Shown here: positions 21,167 through 30,925 of the stretch, one piece after another
How positions within the stretch are numbered: the stretch's first letter is position 1
How the letters are laid out: each line of letters opens with the position of its first letter
Source: Sphingobium sp. OAS761
GTDB taxonomy: Bacteria; Pseudomonadota; Alphaproteobacteria; Sphingomonadales; Sphingomonadaceae
Reading direction: 5' to 3'
NCBI RefSeq assembly: GCF_024168485.1
Contig: NZ_JALJVY010000010.1
Coordinates: 62,001-126,000, forward strand
DNA length: 64,000 nt
The notes under the pieces: model-generated
What the model was told of the DNA's origin: nothing
Database searches by the model: none
What the model saw: only the letters and a program-made list of their open reading frames with translations
Position numbers and translations under genes: made by a program

Positions 21167-21868
21167 GTGGCCCTGACGCCGCAAAACAGCGAGGCCTTCA
21201 TGCGGGAGGTCGACGACGCGGTCCGCCAGGACCAGCTTCTGACCTTCTGGGAGCGCTATGGCCGCTGGCTGGCCATGCTGCTGGTGCTGATGCTGCTGGC
21301 GTTCGGCGGCTGGCTCTACTGGCAGCATTACAGCAGGACGCAGTCGGAAGCCGTTTCCGAAACCGCCGATACGGTGCTGGATGCAGCCATGGGCGGCGGG
21401 ACACCCGATGCCAAGCAGATCGATGTCCTGTCGCAGGCCAGCCAGCCCGGCTATCGCGCGACTGCCGCCCTGGTGAAGGCAGGCATCGCCGCCCGCAAGG
21501 GCGATGCCAAGGCGGCGGCCGCCGCCTATGGCGCCATGGCCGCCGACACGAAGCTGGACCAGCCCTATCGCGACCTGGCTCTGATCCGTCAGACCGCGCT
21601 CGAATATGACAGCCTGAAGCCGCAGCAGGTTGTCGACCGGCTGAAGCCGCTGGCGGTCGAAGGCGCGCCATGGTTCGGCAGCGCGGGGGAACTGGTCGCG
21701 CTCGCCTACATGAAAATGGGCAAGAAGGACCTTGCAGGCCCGATGTTCGCCGCCATGGCGAAAGACCAGAATGTGCCCCAGACGATCCGTTCACGCGCGC
21801 GTCAGATGGCGGGCGTCATGGGGATAGATGCGGTCGAGATCGCGACCGAAGAGCCGACCGAAGGGTGA
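21167..21868 (+). CDS. YfgM-like TPR protein, ancillary SecYEG translocon/BamB-linked
   Basis: The 233-residue protein has a cytoplasmic N-terminus, one transmembrane helix (about residues 35-54, LAMLLVLMLLAFGGWLYWQH) and a periplasmic TPR-like helical domain. This is the YfgM (Tetratricopeptide_9/2) layout. The order yfgM-bamB-der is the same as in E. coli, which supports the call. YfgM binds SecYEG and periplasmic chaperones and passes substrates on. The start is GTG at 21167, preceded by TCGGAG. It ends 24 nt before bamB. Confidence 0.82.
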   Translation: MALTPQNSEAFMREVDDAVRQDQLLTFWERYGRWLAMLLVLMLLAFGGWLYWQHYSRTQSEAVSETADTVLDAAMGGGTPDAKQIDVLSQASQPGYRATAALVKAGIAARKGDAKAAAAAYGAMAADTKLDQPYRDLALIRQTALEYDSLKPQQVVDRLKPLAVEGAPWFGSAGELVALAYMKMGKKDLAGPMFAAMAKDQNVPQTIRSRARQMAGVMGIDAVEIATEEPTEG

Positions 21869-21892
21869 ATTAAGCGGATGGGGATGGACAGC

Positions 21893-23227
21893 ATGAAGAG
21901 CTTCACGCCGCTTGGCCGCGCGCTTACCATGGCAACCATGGTCGCGTTGCTGGCCGGTTGCGGTATCATCGGCGGCAAGAAGGGCGGCCCGAAAACGCCC
22001 GTGGTCGGCAACCGCGTTTCGATCCTGAGCAACGAGCGCGGGATCGAGGTCGACCCGGCGCTGGCCGACGTGCCGGTCAGCCTGCCCGCGCCCTATGTCG
22101 ATGAGGCCTGGTCGCAACCGGGCGGCGATTCGTCAAAGGCAATCGGCCATGTCTCGCTGGGCGGTTCGCCTTCGCAGGTCTGGAGCGCGTCGATCGAGGG
22201 CAGTTCGCCCCGCGCGCGCCTGGCGGCATCGCCCGTCATCGCCGGCGGCAAGCTGTATGTCATCGATGCAGGTGCCCATGTCCTTGCGTTCGACGCGGCG
22301 AGCGGGTCGAAATTATGGCAGGCATCCCTGCCCGCCGAAGGCAATGGCCGCGCCCTGTTCGGCGGCGGCGTAAGCGTGCTTGGCGATCGGGTATTCGCCA
22401 GCACCGGTGTCGGCGATGTCGCGGCGCTGAATGCGGCGGATGGCACGATGCTCTGGAAAAAGCATCCGGGCGGCCCGCTGCGCGGTGCCCCCACGCTGGA
22501 AAACGGCCATGTCTATGTCATGAGCCAGGACAATCAGATTTTCGCGCTCAACCAGTCGGACGGCGAAACCCAGTGGACCGAAAGCGGCACGCTGCAAGCG
22601 ACCGGCATCTTCGGCGTCGCCGCTCCGGCGGCGGCTCAAGGCACCGTCGTTGCCGGGTTCAGCTCGGGCGAAATCTACGCCTATCGCTACGAAAACGGGC
22701 GCAGCCTGTGGGGCGACGCGCTGTCGCGCACCAGCATCTCCACGGCGGTCGCAACCCTGACCGACATCGATGCCGATCCGGTGATCGACCGGGGCCGCGT
22801 GTTCGCCATCGGTCAGGGCGGCCGCATGGCGTCCTATGAACTGACCAGCGGCCAGCGCCTTTGGGAAATCAACATCGCCGGCATTTCCACCCCGTCGGTG
22901 GTGGGCGAATGGGTGTTCGCCGTCACCAGCGATGCCAAGCTGCTGTGCATCGCGCGCGCCACGGGCAAGATTCGCTGGATCAGCCAGCTCCGCCGCTGGC
23001 AGAAGGAAAAGAAGAAGGACAAGGCAATACGCTGGACCGGACCGGTGCTGGCCGGCGGTCGCCTGATCGTCGTGTCGACGCGCGGCGAGATGGTCTATGT
23101 CGATCCGGCGACCGGCAACGTCCAGGCGACGGTGGACATGGGCAAGTCGATGTCCCTGTCCCCGGTGGTAGCCAACAACATGCTCTATGTCCTGGCAGAC
23201 GACGGGAAGCTGACCGCGTTCCGCTAA
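21893..23227 (+). CDS. bamB: Outer-membrane assembly lipoprotein BamB
   Basis: The protein has a lipoprotein signal with lipobox LLAGC (lipidated C23) and an eight-bladed PQQ-type beta-propeller, with repeats such as GKLYVIDAGAHVLAFDAASGSKLWQ-like blades across residues 90-440. BamB scaffolds the BAM complex that inserts outer-membrane barrels. That fits a genome rich in TonB receptors. An in-frame ATG lies 15 nt upstream at 21878. MKSFTPLGRAL is preferred since it gives a compact positively charged signal peptide, but the other start is possible. der follows after a palindromic repeat. Confidence 0.9.
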   Translation: MKSFTPLGRALTMATMVALLAGCGIIGGKKGGPKTPVVGNRVSILSNERGIEVDPALADVPVSLPAPYVDEAWSQPGGDSSKAIGHVSLGGSPSQVWSASIEGSSPRARLAASPVIAGGKLYVIDAGAHVLAFDAASGSKLWQASLPAEGNGRALFGGGVSVLGDRVFASTGVGDVAALNAADGTMLWKKHPGGPLRGAPTLENGHVYVMSQDNQIFALNQSDGETQWTESGTLQATGIFGVAAPAAAQGTVVAGFSSGEIYAYRYENGRSLWGDALSRTSISTAVATLTDIDADPVIDRGRVFAIGQGGRMASYELTSGQRLWEINIAGISTPSVVGEWVFAVTSDAKLLCIARATGKIRWISQLRRWQKEKKKDKAIRWTGPVLAGGRLIVVSTRGEMVYVDPATGNVQATVDMGKSMSLSPVVANNMLYVLADDGKLTAFR

Positions 23228-23248
23228 GGTCGCGATTTATGTTAGGCG

Positions 23249-23324
23249 TGCTCCTGCGGGGGCAGGACCCCGGTGCCGAGTTCGGGCCGGGCTCCTGCCT
23301 CCGCAGGAGCATTGCGTTTTTTTT
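23249..23324. repeat. REPIN-like palindromic repeat (family 2) between bamB and der
   Basis: Two half-sites, 23249-23271 and 23289-23311, are inverted copies with 21 of 23 matching bases. Each folds alone; the right half makes GCTCCTGC-CTCC-GCAGGAGC. Six bases later comes a run of eight T residues (23317-23324), so the right half could also work as the bamB terminator. The core differs from the repeat in the atp operon, so this is a separate family. Confidence 0.75.
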
Positions 23325-23344
23325 GAAGTGGAAGGAAAATGGGC

Positions 23345-24712
23345 ATGCTGCCCACGGTAGCGATCGTCGGACGACCCAATGTCGGCAAGTCCACCCTGTT
23401 CAACCGCCTGGTCGGGAAAAAGCTGGCACTGGTCGACGATCAGCCCGGCGTGACGCGCGACCGGCGCGAGGGGCAGGCCCATTTGCTGGGTCTCGACTTC
23501 ACCATCATCGACACCGCCGGCTATGAGGATGAAGATCCGCAGTCGCTGCCCGGCCGTATGCGCCTCCAGACCGAAGCGGCCGTCGAACATGCGGACGTCG
23601 CCTTGTTCGTTATCGACGCGCGCGCCGGCATCACCCCGCTGGACGAGGAGATCGCCCGGTGGCTGCGGGCCGGAGACGCGCCGGTCGTGTTGATGGCCAA
23701 CAAGGCAGAGGGCAGGGCCGGCGACGATGGCGTGATGGAGGCATTCGGCCTCGGACTGGGAGACCCTGTCCCCTTTTCCGCCGAACATGGCCAGGGCCTT
23801 GCGGACCTGTTCCAGGCGCTGCTGCCGCATATCGACCGCGATGACGAGGAGGTCGAGGAAGGGCTGTCGGACGACGACATCGAATCGGCGCCTCTCAAAC
23901 TGGCCATCGTCGGCCGCCCCAATGCGGGGAAATCGACGCTGATCAACCGCTTGCTGGGCGAAAACCGTCTGCTGACCGGGCCGGAAGCCGGCATTACCCG
24001 CGACAGCATCGCCGTCGACTGGGCCTGGACAAGTCGCGACGGCGTGGAGCGTCCCGTGCGCCTGATCGATACGGCGGGGATGCGCAAGCGCGCGAAGGTG
24101 CAGGACAAGCTGGAAAAGCTGGCCGTTTCGGACGGCCTGAACGCCGTGAACTTTGCCGAGGTCGTCGTGCTGCTGCTCGATTCGACCCGGGGACTCGAAG
24201 CCCAGGACTTGCGCATCGCCGACAAGGTGCTGGAGGAAGGCCGCGCCCTGGTCGTGGCGCTGAACAAATGGGACACGGTGGAAAATGGATCGGCCCTGTA
24301 TCAGGGCATCAAGCAGGCCCTGTCCGACGGGCTGGCGCAGGTGCGTGGCGTGCCGATCATGACCGTGTCCGCCGCAACCGGAAGAGGGCTGGACGATCTG
24401 GTCCATGTCGCCTTCGAAACCCGCACCGCCTGGTCGCAGCGCATCTCGACAGGCGTGCTCAATCGCTGGTTCGAACGCGCCCTTGAGGCCAACCCCCCTC
24501 CGGCTCCCGGCGGCAAGCGCATCAAGCTGCGCTACATCACCCAGAACAAGACGCGACCCCCGACGTTCGTGCTGTTCGGCACGCGTCTCGATGACCTGCC
24601 GGAGAGCTATCGCCGCTATCTGGTGAACGGCATTCGCAAGGAACTGGGCTTTGGCGCCGTTCCGGTGCGCCTGACGCTGCGCAGCGCCAAGAATCCCTAT
24701 GGCAACAAATGA
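23345..24712 (+). CDS. der: Ribosome-assembly GTPase Der (EngA)
   Basis: The protein carries two tandem GTPase domains, the hallmark of Der. G1 motifs are GRPNVGKST (residues 9-17) and GRPNAGKST (about 194-202), each with its DTAG and NKxD-type motifs (DTAGYED, DTAGMRK, NKWD). The C-terminal KH-like domain ends RSAKNPYGNK. Der is needed for 50S subunit maturation. Two ATGs are possible; 23345 is preferred because GGAAGG (23330-23335) then has a 9-nt spacing, against 3 nt for the ATG at 23339. The end overlaps the TusA-like gene by 14 nt. Confidence 0.96.
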   Translation: MLPTVAIVGRPNVGKSTLFNRLVGKKLALVDDQPGVTRDRREGQAHLLGLDFTIIDTAGYEDEDPQSLPGRMRLQTEAAVEHADVALFVIDARAGITPLDEEIARWLRAGDAPVVLMANKAEGRAGDDGVMEAFGLGLGDPVPFSAEHGQGLADLFQALLPHIDRDDEEVEEGLSDDDIESAPLKLAIVGRPNAGKSTLINRLLGENRLLTGPEAGITRDSIAVDWAWTSRDGVERPVRLIDTAGMRKRAKVQDKLEKLAVSDGLNAVNFAEVVVLLLDSTRGLEAQDLRIADKVLEEGRALVVALNKWDTVENGSALYQGIKQALSDGLAQVRGVPIMTVSAATGRGLDDLVHVAFETRTAWSQRISTGVLNRWFERALEANPPPAPGGKRIKLRYITQNKTRPPTFVLFGTRLDDLPESYRRYLVNGIRKELGFGAVPVRLTLRSAKNPYGNK

Positions 24713-24920
24713 GGGGGACGCCTGGCCCGTGAATGCCCGGGGCATGAAGTGCCCCTGGCCTGCGCTGCGCGCCGCACGGGCCATGCGCAATCATCCGGCT
24801 GTCCTGGTGGAGGCGGACGACCCCGTGGCGCCGCGCGAACTGGAAGCGCTGGCTGGCCTGAATGGCTGGCAGTTCGAAAGTCCAGGCGGCGGGCGTTTCA
24901 TTCTGCGCCGGAAAGAATGA
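24699..24920 (+). CDS. TusA/SirA-family sulfur-carrier protein
   Basis: The 73-residue protein has the UPF0033/TusA signature GMKCPWPALRAARAM, with the sulfur-accepting cysteine C18 in a CPxP motif. TusA-like proteins relay persulfide sulfur for tRNA thiolation, molybdopterin or selenium use. The start lies inside the last codons of der, so the two genes are translationally coupled. A link between Der and sulfur transfer is not known to me. Confidence 0.85.
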   Translation: MATNEGDAWPVNARGMKCPWPALRAARAMRNHPAVLVEADDPVAPRELEALAGLNGWQFESPGGGRFILRRKE

Positions 24921-25002
24921 CAAAGATTGCAAGGGGCAACACTTTAACCCCGTGTTTACGTCCAGAGCCTATTTCTCTTATGGCATGGAAGGAGTGGCAC
25001 GG

Positions 25003-25443
25003 GTGCCTCATCAACAGACCGAGCTGGTTAGCTGGAACGAGTTTGCACGGACCCGGTCCGAACTGGGATCGGCATTCTTGCGCATTCTGGGATATTTCCG
25101 CGAAGATGGCATAAAATCCATCGCCGCGGTCGAGGACGCTTTTCGCGCGCGGAACGCCGCTGCGCTTGTCACCCCTGCCCACACACTGAAAGGCGAATCG
25201 GCACAGTTCGGCGCGTTGCGGCTGAGCGCCATGGCCGAACAGATCGAAATGACGGCGCGGCGCTGCGTAGAAAGCCGGGAAGGGCCCGACGAACTGATCG
25301 AAACCGTGGTCGCGTTGCGCCCCTGCTTCACCGAAACCATGGCCATGCTCGATCGGGAAGCTAACCCGCTGGTGGCACGCCGGCCGACGACATTCGGCCG
25401 CCGCGCCGAAACACCGCCTGCCACATTTGGCCGGGCCGTCTGA
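25003..25443 (+). CDS. Hpt (histidine phosphotransfer) domain protein
   Basis: The 146-residue, all-helical protein has the phospho-accepting H60 in PAHTLKGESAQFG, the Hpt motif HxLKG. Such proteins shuttle phosphate between hybrid kinases and response regulators. No kinase or receiver gene is near, so it serves partners elsewhere. The GTG at 25003 is favoured because GGAAGGAG (24987-24994) lies 8 nt upstream. An in-frame ATG at 24985 sits just before this site and would start without one. The C-terminal 30 residues are basic and probably flexible. Confidence 0.82.
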   Translation: MPHQQTELVSWNEFARTRSELGSAFLRILGYFREDGIKSIAAVEDAFRARNAAALVTPAHTLKGESAQFGALRLSAMAEQIEMTARRCVESREGPDELIETVVALRPCFTETMAMLDREANPLVARRPTTFGRRAETPPATFGRAV

Positions 25444-25487
25444 TCCAGTCTTGAACTGAAACCAATCATGCCCCCATATGGCGAGGC

Positions 25488-26501
25488 ATGGTCCGTTTCT
25501 CCCTTCTCGATCTCGTACCCGTGCGCGAAGGCGCCGATGTCGCCGATGCCCTGTCGGCCGCCGTCGACCTCGCCGTGCATGCCGAACGGCTTGGCTATCA
25601 TCGCTACTGGGTTGCCGAACATCACGGCATGGCCGGCATCGCTTCTGCCGCGACATCCGTTGTCCTCGCCCATGTCGGTAACGCGACCCGCAACATTCGG
25701 ATCGGTGCCGGCGGCATCATGCTGCCCAACCATGCACCGCTGATCATCGCCGAACAATTCGGTACGTTGGCGGCGTTGTTCCCGGGCCGCGTCGATCTGG
25801 GTCTGGGCCGGGCCTCAGGCTCCGACCAGCGGGTCGCGCAGGCGATACGCCGCACGCGGGCTGGCGGAACCGACGAATTTCCCAATGATGTGTTGGAATT
25901 GCAGGCCTATCTGGCCGGAGACGAGCGCATGGGCATCCGCGCGACACCGGGCGCGGGCGAGGATGTGCCGCTATGGATCCTGGGTTCCAGCCTCTATGGC
26001 GCGCAGTTGGCGGCCTTGCTTGGCCTGCCCTATGCCTTCGCGTCGCATTTCGCGCCGGCCGCCCTGGACCAGGCGATTGCCATCTATCGCCGGGATTTCC
26101 GGCCCTCCGCACAATTGTCCGCCCCTCATGTCATGGCGGCCTATAACGTGTTCGCGGCCGACACCGCCAAGGAGGCGGAACTGCTTGCCAGTTCGATGCA
26201 GCAGGCGTTCGTCCGGCTGCGCACGGGTCAGCCTGGCAAGCTTCAGCCGCCTGTGGCAGGCTATTTCGATTCCCTGCCCGTATCGGCCCGCTCGATGCTG
26301 GCCGACGTCCTGAGCGTCTCGAGCATCGGCACGCAGGCAGATGTCGAAAGGGATCTTGCCGCGTTCCTGCATCGCACGCAGGCCGACGAACTGATGCTGA
26401 CAGGCCAGATTTTCGATCCTGATGCCCGCAAGCACAGCTTCGCCATCGCCATGGCGGCGGCGCGCAATCTGGAAAGTGCACCGATGGTCAGCGCGCCCTG
26501 A
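25488..26501 (+). CDS. LLM-class flavin-dependent oxidoreductase (bacterial luciferase-like)
   Basis: The 337-residue TIM-barrel protein has the luciferase-like pattern: [61 protein letters not shown]. It would use reduced flavin and oxygen to oxidise an unknown substrate. It fits the MsnO8/YhbW-like group that lacks a fused reductase. The end overlaps the convergent acyltransferase gene by 14 bp. Confidence 0.88.
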   Translation: MVRFSLLDLVPVREGADVADALSAAVDLAVHAERLGYHRYWVAEHHGMAGIASAATSVVLAHVGNATRNIRIGAGGIMLPNHAPLIIAEQFGTLAALFPGRVDLGLGRASGSDQRVAQAIRRTRAGGTDEFPNDVLELQAYLAGDERMGIRATPGAGEDVPLWILGSSLYGAQLAALLGLPYAFASHFAPAALDQAIAIYRRDFRPSAQLSAPHVMAAYNVFAADTAKEAELLASSMQQAFVRLRTGQPGKLQPPVAGYFDSLPVSARSMLADVLSVSSIGTQADVERDLAAFLHRTQADELMLTGQIFDPDARKHSFAIAMAAARNLESAPMVSAP

Positions 26502-27708
26502 GCCGCCCGCCGCTGAGCAACGCCGCCGTCCCGGGCACCAGCCGAACCAGCAGCCTGCCGATGAGCACCGTCAGCGCCAGCACGATAAAGGGCTGGGCAA
26601 CCAGATAGACGGGATAGAACGGCGATCCCATCCTGCCGAATATATGGCCCAGCAACGGCCCGCCCAGCCAGATCAGGATCAGGTGAAGGCAGAAGAGGAA
26701 GAAGGCGTACGGCTCGATTCGAAGAATCGGGACGCGCAGACGCGTTCCGGCCAACATCCACGAAAAGCGCCAGAAAGCCATGGCGGCCGCCATCCTGACG
26801 GCCAGGTCGAGGCCGCGCTGCGCCATGGGCCAATCCCCGTCCGCGATCATGATCGTGCGATATAATTGCGTCACCATCAGCAGCAGGAACGGTGCAAGAG
26901 CGAGAAGGACCGGCATTCGCGCAACCCGGTCCGCGATATCGCCACGCCGGGCCAGAATGCCGATGACGAAGAACAGCAGGATCGACGCGCGCATCAGCAA
27001 CGGCGGCCCGATCCCTGCGACGTGCGCCCCTGCCGCCAGCATGGCAACGACCGCAAGCGCCCATGCGGGCAGGCGAACCAGCAGCGGCGCCGCGACCATG
27101 CACAGGAACAGGTCGCGCAGGAACGGCATCTGGACGTTGATGTCCGGGTTGCGGGTCAGGATCAGCACCTCGTCGACGACCCACCATGGCGATGGCGGGA
27201 CGGGTGCGGCCAGCCCGAACAGCAGCGCCGCGCCCGACACGAACAGAATTGCCAGCAAATTCCACAGGATCATCGGCAGCAATATGGTCCGCGCCTTGCG
27301 CCCGACGTGGCGACGCCACGCCCGCGTCCGGTCCGAACCGGCGACCAGCCAGCCGGAAATGAGCCCGAGCAGCGGCACTGCGCTGCGTCCGAAAATTTCC
27401 ATCAGCGTCCAGCGCAGATTATCCTGTGTCGTGCCGTGCAACTGGGCCAGCGCCTCGCCGTTGAGGCCGGTCCATGCGTGCACGTAGACGACGCCAAGGA
27501 TACAGATGACGCGGGCAATCGCGATGGCGTCGGAACGGCGCGCGCCGTGGGCGGATAATGGTTCGGGCACGCAGGCATCCTGATGGGGTTCGCGGCTCAA
27601 TGCGTCGGCGGAACCGATGTTCCCCGCCGACGACTGGTCCGTTACGGAGATGAGGTAAAAGCTGCTTAACAATACGCGGCTTATGGCGCGCGTCCTTGCA
27701 TAAGCCAA
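26488..27708 (-). CDS. Acyltransferase 3 family membrane protein
   Basis: The 406-residue protein has about ten transmembrane helices starting near residue 63 with [19 protein letters not shown], including the conserved helix-1 histidine, and the [13 protein letters not shown] segment typical of OafA/YrhL acyltransferases. These enzymes O-acylate surface sugars, often acetylating lipopolysaccharide or exopolysaccharide. The first 55 residues are poorly conserved in look and a shorter start is possible. The gene converges on the monooxygenase gene. Confidence 0.8.
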   Translation of the reverse strand: MAYARTRAISRVLLSSFYLISVTDQSSAGNIGSADALSREPHQDACVPEPLSAHGARRSDAIAIARVICILGVVYVHAWTGLNGEALAQLHGTTQDNLRWTLMEIFGRSAVPLLGLISGWLVAGSDRTRAWRRHVGRKARTILLPMILWNLLAILFVSGAALLFGLAAPVPPSPWWVVDEVLILTRNPDINVQMPFLRDLFLCMVAAPLLVRLPAWALAVVAMLAAGAHVAGIGPPLLMRASILLFFVIGILARRGDIADRVARMPVLLALAPFLLLMVTQLYRTIMIADGDWPMAQRGLDLAVRMAAAMAFWRFSWMLAGTRLRVPILRIEPYAFFLFCLHLILIWLGGPLLGHIFGRMGSPFYPVYLVAQPFIVLALTVLIGRLLVRLVPGTAALLSGGRLRAR

Positions 27709-27778
27709 TATTTACCTCTCGCTTCTAGAAGGCATCCGTTAGGCCGGATCCTCCGGTCAATGGGACGATCACGGACTC

Positions 27779-29434
27779 ATGACCGAAATGCCGGCCGCAC
27801 ACCAATTTTCCTCCGTTACCGCGTCCGCACATTCCTCTCTGGGCGCACCGATGGGCATGGTGTTCCAGATCGCGGGCTCCAGTTCCAAGATATTGATCGA
27901 CGCGGCGCGGCTGGCCGTGCTGGCCCAGAGTGACGATCCCTGCATCGCCATGGCCGGACAGGTCGGCAGCCAGGTGAAGATGCGCGTCGGCAATTGCTGG
28001 CTCGTCGCCAGTGTCCGCGCGATGGCACTGGACCAGGCCAGCCAGGGGATCGTCGCCGACATCGATTTCCTGGGCGAGGGCGACGAGGAAAAGCTGACCG
28101 GCCGCATCTATCGCTTCCGCCGGGGCGTCACCCGTTATCCCACACCGGGCACGGACATTTTCCCCGTGTCGGGGCTCGACATGAAGCAGATCTACGCGGC
28201 GGACGACCGCGCTCATGTGCAGATCGGCACTGTCTATCCAACGACCGACACGCGCGCCGCGCTCTATGTCGATTCGATGCTGGGCAAGCATTTCGCGCTG
28301 CTCGGGTCGACCGGGACCGGCAAGTCGACCAGCGCCGCGCTGATCCTGCACCGCATCTGCGACCTTTCGCCGCAGGGTCATATCGTGATGATCGATCCGC
28401 ATGGCGAATATGGCGCCGCCTTCACGGGTAACGGCGCGGTCTACGATGTCAGCAACCTGGCGCTGCCCTACTGGCTCATGAATTTCGAAGAGCATTGCGA
28501 GGTGTTCGTGACCTCGCAAGGCGCCGACCGCACCGTGGACAGTGACATCCTCGCTAAATGCCTGCTCGCCGCCCGGTCGAAGAATCGCCTGGCGGAAAGC
28601 ATCGGGCGGCTGACGGTGGATTCGCCCATCCCCTATATGCTCTCGGACCTCACCACCATCCTCCAGAACGAGATGGGCAAGCTGGACAAGGGCACGAACT
28701 CGCTGCCCTATATGCGGCTCAAGACCAAGATCGACGAGATCAAGGCCGACCCACGCTACAGCTTCATGTTCTCCGGCATGCTGGTGGCCGACACCATGCA
28801 GGATTTCATCGCGAAAATCTTTCGCCTGCCTTCCAACGGCAAGCCGATCTCCATCATCGACGTGTCGGCGATGCCTTCGGACATCACCTCGGTGGTCGTT
28901 TCCGTGCTGTCGCGTCTGGTGTTCGACTACGCGATCTGGGCGCGGGACGAGCCGCAGCGCCCGATCCTGCTCGTCTGCGAGGAAGCGCATCGCTACATCC
29001 CCAATTCGACGGTCGGCGCCGGTCAGGCCGTGCGCAAGATATTGGAACGGATCGCCAAGGAAGGCCGCAAATATGGCGTGTCGCTGGGCCTCATCACCCA
29101 GCGGCCGTCCGATCTGGCCGAAGGCGTGCTGTCACAATGCGGCACCATCATCTCTATGCGACTCAACAACGACCGTGACCAGGCATTCGTGAAGGCGGCC
29201 ATGCCCGAAGGCGCGCGCGGTTTCCTCGATTCGATCCCGGCGCTGCGCAACAGGGAGGCGATCATCTGCGGCGAAGGCGTCGCCGTGCCGATCCGGGTCA
29301 GCCTGGACAATCTGGAAGAACATCGCCGTCCCGCGTCGAGCGATCCCAGCTTTACCGAATTGTGGCGCCAGACCGGCGGCGAAATCGACATTCTGGACCG
29401 CACGATCACGCGCTGGCGCAGCCAGGGCCGCTGA
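27779..29434 (+). CDS. HerA-like FtsK/HerA-superfamily ATPase (DUF87)
   Basis: The 551-residue protein has an N-terminal HAS-barrel (about residues 20-120) and a DUF87 motor. Walker A is GSTGTGKST with K182, followed by VMIDPHGEYGAAF, the Walker B region ILLVCEEAHRYIP with EE, and the HerA sensor LGLITQRPSDLAEGVLSQCGT. HerA translocates DNA and normally works with the nuclease NurA, or with SIR2 or other effectors in defence systems. No nuclease gene is beside it here. Its stop abuts the stop of the convergent MATE gene with no gap. Confidence 0.9.
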   Translation: MTEMPAAHQFSSVTASAHSSLGAPMGMVFQIAGSSSKILIDAARLAVLAQSDDPCIAMAGQVGSQVKMRVGNCWLVASVRAMALDQASQGIVADIDFLGEGDEEKLTGRIYRFRRGVTRYPTPGTDIFPVSGLDMKQIYAADDRAHVQIGTVYPTTDTRAALYVDSMLGKHFALLGSTGTGKSTSAALILHRICDLSPQGHIVMIDPHGEYGAAFTGNGAVYDVSNLALPYWLMNFEEHCEVFVTSQGADRTVDSDILAKCLLAARSKNRLAESIGRLTVDSPIPYMLSDLTTILQNEMGKLDKGTNSLPYMRLKTKIDEIKADPRYSFMFSGMLVADTMQDFIAKIFRLPSNGKPISIIDVSAMPSDITSVVVSVLSRLVFDYAIWARDEPQRPILLVCEEAHRYIPNSTVGAGQAVRKILERIAKEGRKYGVSLGLITQRPSDLAEGVLSQCGTIISMRLNNDRDQAFVKAAMPEGARGFLDSIPALRNREAIICGEGVAVPIRVSLDNLEEHRRPASSDPSFTELWRQTGGEIDILDRTITRWRSQGR

Positions 29435-30886
29435 TCAGCCGGTGGGCGTCAGGCGTCCGGCCGGTTCCGCCTCGCTGTTCACGCTTTCCCGGCATTCCTC
29501 GCTATGGACCGGCACCATCAACCGTGCCTTGCGCCAGCCGCCATGCGCGTAGACGGCCCATGCCAGCAGCAGCGATATGACCGACCCGAGCGGGAAGCTC
29601 AACCACAGCGCGGACACCCCCAATGCGGGATAGGCCAGGTGATAAAAGCCCAGGCGCACGCCGAACAGGGTGAAGGTCAGGATGATGAGCGGGGGCAGGA
29701 CCACGCCGTTGGCCCGCATCACGCCGAACAGGATCATCGTGACGCCGAAGAAGAAATAGCTCCACGTCGCCAGCAACTGCATATCCCATGCGGCATCGAT
29801 GGCCGGCTGGTTGGCGCCCAGGAACAGCATCAGCAGCGGTTCGTGGAACAGCAGGATGCCGCCGATCATCAGCCCCGTCACCGGCAGCAGGAAACCGATG
29901 CCATAGCCTGCGATCCGGCCCACCCGGTCCCAGCGGCGCGCACCGATATTCTGCGCCGCCATGGCGCTGACCGCCGCGCCGATCGCCATGGCCGGCATCT
30001 GGAGATAGGTCCATATCTGTTGCGCGGCGCCGTAGGCCGCCGTCACCAGCAGCCCCTCGCGGTTGACCAGGCCGATCATGACCAGCCCGGACAGCGACAT
30101 CACGATCATCTGTAGCCCCATGGGCAAACCCTTGCCGATCAGGATCCGCAACTCGGCGCGTGCGGGCCAGAGCCAGGCAAGTTCGTGGCCCCTCAGCCGC
30201 AGGGGCAGGTCCCTGGCATAGGTGAAGATGACGATGCCCAGCAGGCTGATGACCCCCGCCGATGCCGTCGCGGTCGCGGATCCGGCGATACCCATCGCCG
30301 GGAACGGACCCAGCCCCAGGATCAGGACCGGATTGAGGATCAGGTCGATCGCGACGCTGACGATCATGAAGATCAGCGGCGTCCGGGCGTCCCCCGCCCC
30401 GCGCAGGCCCATCGACATCATCACCGACAGCAAGGTGGCGGGCATGGCGATGAAAATCACCCGCAGATAGACCAGCGCCATGTCGAACGCCGCATCGGGC
30501 GTCGCCAGCAGCCGCAGCAGCGCGGGCGACCCGAACCATCCCGCGATCGCAGTCGCCATGCCAAGCAGCCAGCAGAAGCCGACCGCCGTTCCGAAGGCGC
30601 GGCGCGCATCCTCGATGTTTCGCGCACCGACGGCCTGCGCGATCATCACCGTCGATGCCATGCCGAAGCCGAACACGACCGAAAAGAGAAGGAACATGAT
30701 GATATTGGCGTTCGCCGTGGCGGCAAGCGCCTGCGCGCCCAGGAAGCGCCCCACCCAGATCGCGTTGATCGATCCGTTGAGCGACTGGAGGATATTCGCC
30801 ACCAGCGTGGGCACGGCGAAAAGCAGCAGGGTCGATGCGATCGGCCCCCGTGTCAGATCCTTGCCACCCGCGCCACCTGCCGCCAT
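29435..30886 (-). CDS. MATE-family multidrug/cation antiporter
   Basis: The 483-residue protein has twelve hydrophobic segments in two similar halves, with the MATE signatures FAVPTLVANILQSLNGSINAIWVGR at the start and GKGLPMGLQMIVMSLSGLVMIGLVN in the second half. MATE pumps expel cationic compounds using sodium or proton gradients. Start and length fit the family. The valS gene ends 39 nt downstream of the reading frame start region, on the same strand. Confidence 0.88.
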   Translation of the reverse strand: MAAGGAGGKDLTRGPIASTLLLFAVPTLVANILQSLNGSINAIWVGRFLGAQALAATANANIIMFLLFSVVFGFGMASTVMIAQAVGARNIEDARRAFGTAVGFCWLLGMATAIAGWFGSPALLRLLATPDAAFDMALVYLRVIFIAMPATLLSVMMSMGLRGAGDARTPLIFMIVSVAIDLILNPVLILGLGPFPAMGIAGSATATASAGVISLLGIVIFTYARDLPLRLRGHELAWLWPARAELRILIGKGLPMGLQMIVMSLSGLVMIGLVNREGLLVTAAYGAAQQIWTYLQMPAMAIGAAVSAMAAQNIGARRWDRVGRIAGYGIGFLLPVTGLMIGGILLFHEPLLMLFLGANQPAIDAAWDMQLLATWSYFFFGVTMILFGVMRANGVVLPPLIILTFTLFGVRLGFYHLAYPALGVSALWLSFPLGSVISLLLAWAVYAHGGWRKARLMVPVHSEECRESVNSEAEPAGRLTPTG

Positions 30887-30925
30887 CGCCCTGCCCCCTG
30901 TTCGTTCGACGCTATGCGCCCGTCC

